Shown: positions 7,308 through 9,760 of the stretch, piece after piece
How the letters are laid out: the number at the start of each line of letters is the position of its first letter
Position numbering within the stretch: position 1 is the stretch's first letter
Made by a program: the position numbers and the translations under genes
Source of the DNA: Flavobacteriales bacterium
Lineage (GTDB): Bacteria > Bacteroidota > Bacteroidia > Flavobacteriales > BACL11
NCBI GenBank assembly: GCA_002724895.1
Contig: PBQB01000057.1
Coordinates: 1 to 9,760, forward strand
DNA length: 9,760 nt
Reading direction: 5' to 3'
The notes under the pieces: generated by a model
What the model was told of the DNA's origin: nothing
Databases searched by the model: none
The model's input: the letters and a program-made list of their open reading frames with translations, nothing else

Positions 7308-7952
7308 TTAACCAATAAATAAAGATTTACCTAATATTAAAATTGGGAAAAATTCTAGAGTACAAAGATATAAAAAAATATAAAAATGTGAGACAGCATA
7401 CATTCTTCGGGCTATTTTCCAGAGCATATATAATTTAACTAATATAAAAAACCCAATTACACAAAAAATAAAATACAATAGTTCTATATAAATTTCAAAT
7501 GAAAAAAAACATAAAACTAATATGAGTGGCAATAGTAAAATCCCTACACTTCTATCATAGATTAATGAAAAAAATATTGCTAGCTTAGAAAAATCTTTTA
7601 TCATAAATAAATAACCTAAAACTTTAATTGCAATTATTTTCATCATATAAAAAATGAAGACTAATCCTATTGTTATTAATGATTGAAGTAGACTGATTAC
7701 AGCTAACTTCTTGATTATTATTACTGAAAAAGTAAGTGTCATTATCAAAAATGATATAATATTTACTCTTTCAGTAAAAACATTATCTTCTCTCAAATAT
7801 TGATTTGCATATCTTTGTGCAAATGTTGCTTTAAGTAATATTTTGGTATGCTTCCAGTAAGATGATTTCAATATTGCTGATAATAAAAATGCTATTATTA
7901 ATACGATGAAAAAAAAATCATCACTAATAATTATATTTTCTTGTACTTTCAT
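7308..7952 (-). CDS. DUF4271 multi-pass membrane protein
   Basis: This 214-residue integral membrane protein of unknown function is recognised as DUF4271, a family I know only from Bacteroidota. After a short polar N-terminus come about five to six hydrophobic segments (roughly 13-28, 64-80, 87-104, 124-150, 153-176, 190-208). Family marks are TFAQRYANQYLRED at about 43-56, on the loop after the first helix, and HFYIFLYLCTLEFFPILIL at 189-207 in the last helix. A basic stretch, WKIARRMYAV, precedes that helix. It is the first gene of the minus-strand block and lies 24 bases before the HemD-like gene. A perfect TAnnTTTG element lies 9 bases upstream of its ATG. The role is unknown. Constant proximity to HemD-like genes hints at a shared pathway but proves nothing. 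Confidence 0.85.
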   Translation of the reverse strand: MKVQENIIISDDFFFIVLIIAFLLSAILKSSYWKHTKILLKATFAQRYANQYLREDNVFTERVNIISFLIMTLTFSVIIIKKLAVISLLQSLITIGLVFIFYMMKIIAIKVLGYLFMIKDFSKLAIFFSLIYDRSVGILLLPLILVLCFFSFEIYIELLYFIFCVIGFFILVKLYMLWKIARRMYAVSHFYIFLYLCTLEFFPILILGKSLFIG

Positions 7953-7961
7953 AATAATCTA

Positions 7962-7969
7962 CAAAGATA
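7962..7969 (-). promoter_or_regulatory. Putative -7 promoter element for the DUF4271-hemD block
   Basis: Read on the minus strand this is TATCTTTG, a perfect match to the Bacteroidota sigma-factor -7 consensus TAnnTTTG. It ends 9 bases before the DUF4271 ATG, so the leader would be only a few bases long. No TTG was found at the usual -33 distance; the closest is an ATG-containing stretch. Confidence 0.4.
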
Positions 7970-8003
7970 TATTTTTCTTAATCTAGACATTATACTACAA
8001 ATT

Positions 8004-8017
8004 AAAATTATAATTTT
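8004..8017. repeat. 14-base perfect palindrome in the divergent spacer
   Basis: AAAATTATAATTTT is its own reverse complement and overlaps the putative -7 element of the acyl-CoA dehydrogenase gene. It could be an operator. However, palindromes of A and T alone are common by chance in a spacer this AT-rich, so only the sequence itself is certain. Confidence 0.3.
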
Positions 8018-8018
8018 G
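8011..8018 (+). promoter_or_regulatory. Putative -7 promoter element for the acyl-CoA dehydrogenase gene
   Basis: TAATTTTG matches TAnnTTTG perfectly and ends only 4 bases before the ATG at 8023. If it is used with the normal spacing, transcription would start at or next to the start codon, giving a leaderless mRNA. No Shine-Dalgarno sequence lies before this ATG. No clear -33 TTG lies at the expected distance. Confidence 0.4.
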
Positions 8019-8022
8019 TTAA

Positions 8023-9201
8023 ATGAAAAAAGATAATTTCACATCTCCAGATTATTTCAACATGGATGATCTATTAACTGATGAGCATAAGTTAATTAGG
8101 TCAGCTACAAGAGAATGGGTGAAAAAAAACATTTCTCCTATTATAGAACAATCCTGTCAAGAAGCCAATTTTCCAATGAATATTTTACCAGGACTAGCAG
8201 AAATTGGTGCGTTTGGCCCTTATATCCCGTCAAAATATGGTGGCGCGGAGCTAGATCAAATATCATACGGAATTATTATGCAAGAACTTGAGAGAGGAGA
8301 TAGCGGTATAAGATCTACAGCTTCAGTCCAATCATCTCTGGTAATGTACCCTATTTTTAATTATGGTAGCGAAGCTCAACGCAAAAAATATCTTCCAAAA
8401 TTAGCAAGCGGAGAGCTAATTGGTTGTTTTGGACTTACCGAACCTGATCACGGGTCAAATCCTGGTTCCATGACAACCTCTATTAAAGATATGGGTGATT
8501 ATTTTTTACTTAATGGCTCAAAAATGTGGATTTCAAATTCCCCTTTTGCCGATATCGCTATTGTTTGGGCAAAAAATGAAGAAGAAAGAATAAAAGGATT
8601 GATTGTTGAAAGAGGTATGCCTGGATTTACAACACCTGAAACCCATAACAAATGGAGTCTAAGAGCCTCTGCTACTGGAGAACTTGTCTTTAATAATGTA
8701 AAAGTCCCTAAAGAAAATATTTTACCCAATAAAGATGGTCTTGGTGCACCTCTAGGCTGTTTAGACTCTGCTAGATATGGCATTGCATGGGGAGCTATTG
8801 GGGCAGCTATGGATTGCTATGATACAGCTCTTAAATACGCTAAAGAACGAATTCAGTTTGGAAAACCTATTGCTTCATTTCAATTGCAACAAAAAAAACT
8901 TGCAGAAATGATTACTGAAATAACTAAAGCTCAACTATTGACATTTAGATTAGGACAATTAAAAAATAAAAACAATGCATCCTCTGCACAAATTTCAATG
9001 TGTAAACGAAATAATGTAGATATGGCTTTAACTATTTCAAGAAATGCTCGTCAAATTTTAGGTGGCATGGGAATAACTGGAGAATACTCAATAATGAGAC
9101 ATATGATGAACTTAGAGTCTGTCATCACATATGAAGGAACACATGATATTCATTTACTGATAACAGGACTAGATATCACCGGGCATAACGCTTTCAAATA
9201 G
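8023..9201 (+). CDS. Acyl-CoA dehydrogenase, glutaryl-CoA dehydrogenase type
   Basis: This is a cytosolic FAD enzyme. The closest family is glutaryl-CoA dehydrogenase, which oxidises and decarboxylates glutaryl-CoA to crotonyl-CoA in lysine and tryptophan breakdown. The 392 residues cover the whole fold: an N-terminal helical domain with DDLLTDEHKLIRSATREWV at about 15-33; RSTASVQSSLVM near 97-108, with the Arg and Ser that contact the glutaryl carboxylate in human GCDH; GCFGLTEPDHGSNPGSM, the flavin-contacting strand; then KWSLRASATGE, and LDSARYGIAWGAIGA in the C-terminal helices. The catalytic base is Glu371 in YEGTHDIH. These motifs follow human GCDH more closely than short-chain acyl-CoA dehydrogenases. 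It is a lone plus-strand gene without pathway neighbours, so the substrate is inferred. Confidence 0.9.
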   Translation: MKKDNFTSPDYFNMDDLLTDEHKLIRSATREWVKKNISPIIEQSCQEANFPMNILPGLAEIGAFGPYIPSKYGGAELDQISYGIIMQELERGDSGIRSTASVQSSLVMYPIFNYGSEAQRKKYLPKLASGELIGCFGLTEPDHGSNPGSMTTSIKDMGDYFLLNGSKMWISNSPFADIAIVWAKNEEERIKGLIVERGMPGFTTPETHNKWSLRASATGELVFNNVKVPKENILPNKDGLGAPLGCLDSARYGIAWGAIGAAMDCYDTALKYAKERIQFGKPIASFQLQQKKLAEMITEITKAQLLTFRLGQLKNKNNASSAQISMCKRNNVDMALTISRNARQILGGMGITGEYSIMRHMMNLESVITYEGTHDIHLLITGLDITGHNAFK

Positions 9202-9229
9202 TTTAAAAACACACTAACTAGTCAAATAT

Positions 9230-9760
9230 TTAAGCTTTTTTTATTGCCTTTCCAATTTTTACCAATTCATCATACCAATTTTTACCATATTTTCTAATTA
9301 AAGGTTCTTTTAAAAAGACATATAGTGGTAGTTTTATTTCTGTTCCACATGCACAAGCTGACTTGCATATTTGAATTTTTTCATAGTTAATAGCTTCAAA
9401 ATCTTCATAAGAAGTAATCCTAATTGGAAAAAGATGACAAGAGATTGGTTTTTTAAACTTAATTTTTCCATCATTACACGCACTTTCAAATGAGCACCTT
9501 ACAATTCCTTTATCTTTATATGAAAACGCACATTCTCTATTATTTACTAATGTTGTTGTTAGATCATTTTCATCATCTAAAACTGCTACACCATTTACTT
9601 CAACTGATTTTATTCCTTTAAAAGACATATAAGGCTTAACATGTTCCAAAGCTTCTTCAATTATTTTTTTTTCTTCAATAGTAATTGGGGCTCCAGCATC
9701 CCCTTCTACACAACAAGCTCCTTTGCATGATTTAAGATCGCATAAAAAATACGTTTTAAA
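9230..9760 (-). CDS. DUF3109 cysteine-rich protein, C-terminal part (start beyond right edge)
   Basis: The frame is open from the right edge to the stop at 9230-9232, giving 176 residues. The true start lies outside the window. A TTG at 9649 is an internal Leu codon, because conserved sequence continues upstream of it. The visible part begins with CDLKSCKGACC, the N-terminal cysteine cluster of DUF3109 and related YkgJ-like metal-binding proteins, then EGDAGAPIT. Further cysteines sit in ECAFSYKDKGIVRC, the SAC before NDGKI, PISCHLFPIRI and ICKSACACG. The protein ends with KEPLIRKYGKNWYDEL. There are eleven cysteines in all, so zinc or iron-sulfur binding is likely but not shown. The family is widespread in Bacteroidota and its function is unknown. 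It converges on the acyl-CoA dehydrogenase gene with 28 bases between the stops and no hairpin terminator visible. Confidence 0.88.
   Translation of the reverse strand, partial: FKTYFLCDLKSCKGACCVEGDAGAPITIEEKKIIEEALEHVKPYMSFKGIKSVEVNGVAVLDDENDLTTTLVNNRECAFSYKDKGIVRCSFESACNDGKIKFKKPISCHLFPIRITSYEDFEAINYEKIQICKSACACGTEIKLPLYVFLKEPLIRKYGKNWYDELVKIGKAIKKA

Noticed and set aside
9202..9229. Rho-independent terminator between the convergent acyl-CoA dehydrogenase and DUF3109 genes
   Set aside because: Only very short AT palindromes (ACTAGT, AAATATTT) are present. There is no GC-rich stem followed by a T run.
1..9760. Defence system, mobile element, tRNA or rRNA gene, or riboswitch
   Set aside because: All frames were considered. 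Coding is nearly continuous with housekeeping families, spacers are at most 70 bases, and no transposase, integrase, terminal inverted repeats, CRISPR repeats or tRNA-like cloverleaf were seen.

Overview
This window looks like a stretch of core chromosome from a strongly AT-rich member of the Bacteroidota, most likely a Flavobacteriales-type marine or free-living bacterium. Three things support this. Several families typical of that phylum are present (DUF4271, DUF2279, DUF3109, the divergent HemD-like protein and the O-antigen ligase family with a FLERQAG-type C-terminus). No start codon has a clear Shine-Dalgarno sequence upstream. Two start regions carry perfect matches to the Bacteroidota -7 promoter element TAnnTTTG. 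The assignment rests on recognised protein families, not on a database search.

Layout from left to right: (1) minus strand, the 5' part of rsmI (16S rRNA 2'-O-methyltransferase, running off the left edge), preceded by a full DUF2279 membrane/envelope protein gene. (2) Plus strand, tdk (thymidine kinase) and alr (alanine racemase), overlapping by 8 bases. (3) Minus strand, a long block read in the order DUF4271 - hemD-like - rnpA - yidD - ctpA (S41 protease) - O-antigen-ligase-like polymerase. Its last four genes overlap stop-to-start. (4) Plus strand, a single glutaryl-CoA-dehydrogenase-like acyl-CoA dehydrogenase. (5) Minus strand, a cysteine-rich DUF3109 protein that runs off the right edge.

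The genes are densely packed. The longest gap between genes is 70 bases (7953-8022), so there is no large noncoding region and no room for RNA genes, CRISPR arrays or insertion sequences. None were seen. The functions are mainly housekeeping: ribosome modification (RsmI), nucleotide salvage (Tdk), peptidoglycan precursor supply (Alr), tRNA maturation (RnpA), membrane protein insertion (YidD), envelope proteolysis (Ctp), surface glycan assembly (ligase/polymerase) and amino-acid catabolism (GCDH-like).

I found no defence system, mobile element or obviously novel system. The points most worth a second look are promoter-like elements so close to the start codons that the transcripts would be leaderless or nearly so, an apparent charged coiled-coil insertion in the ligase loop, an Asp-to-Gly change in a conserved alanine racemase segment, and the overlapping rnpA-yidD-ctpA-ligase chain.
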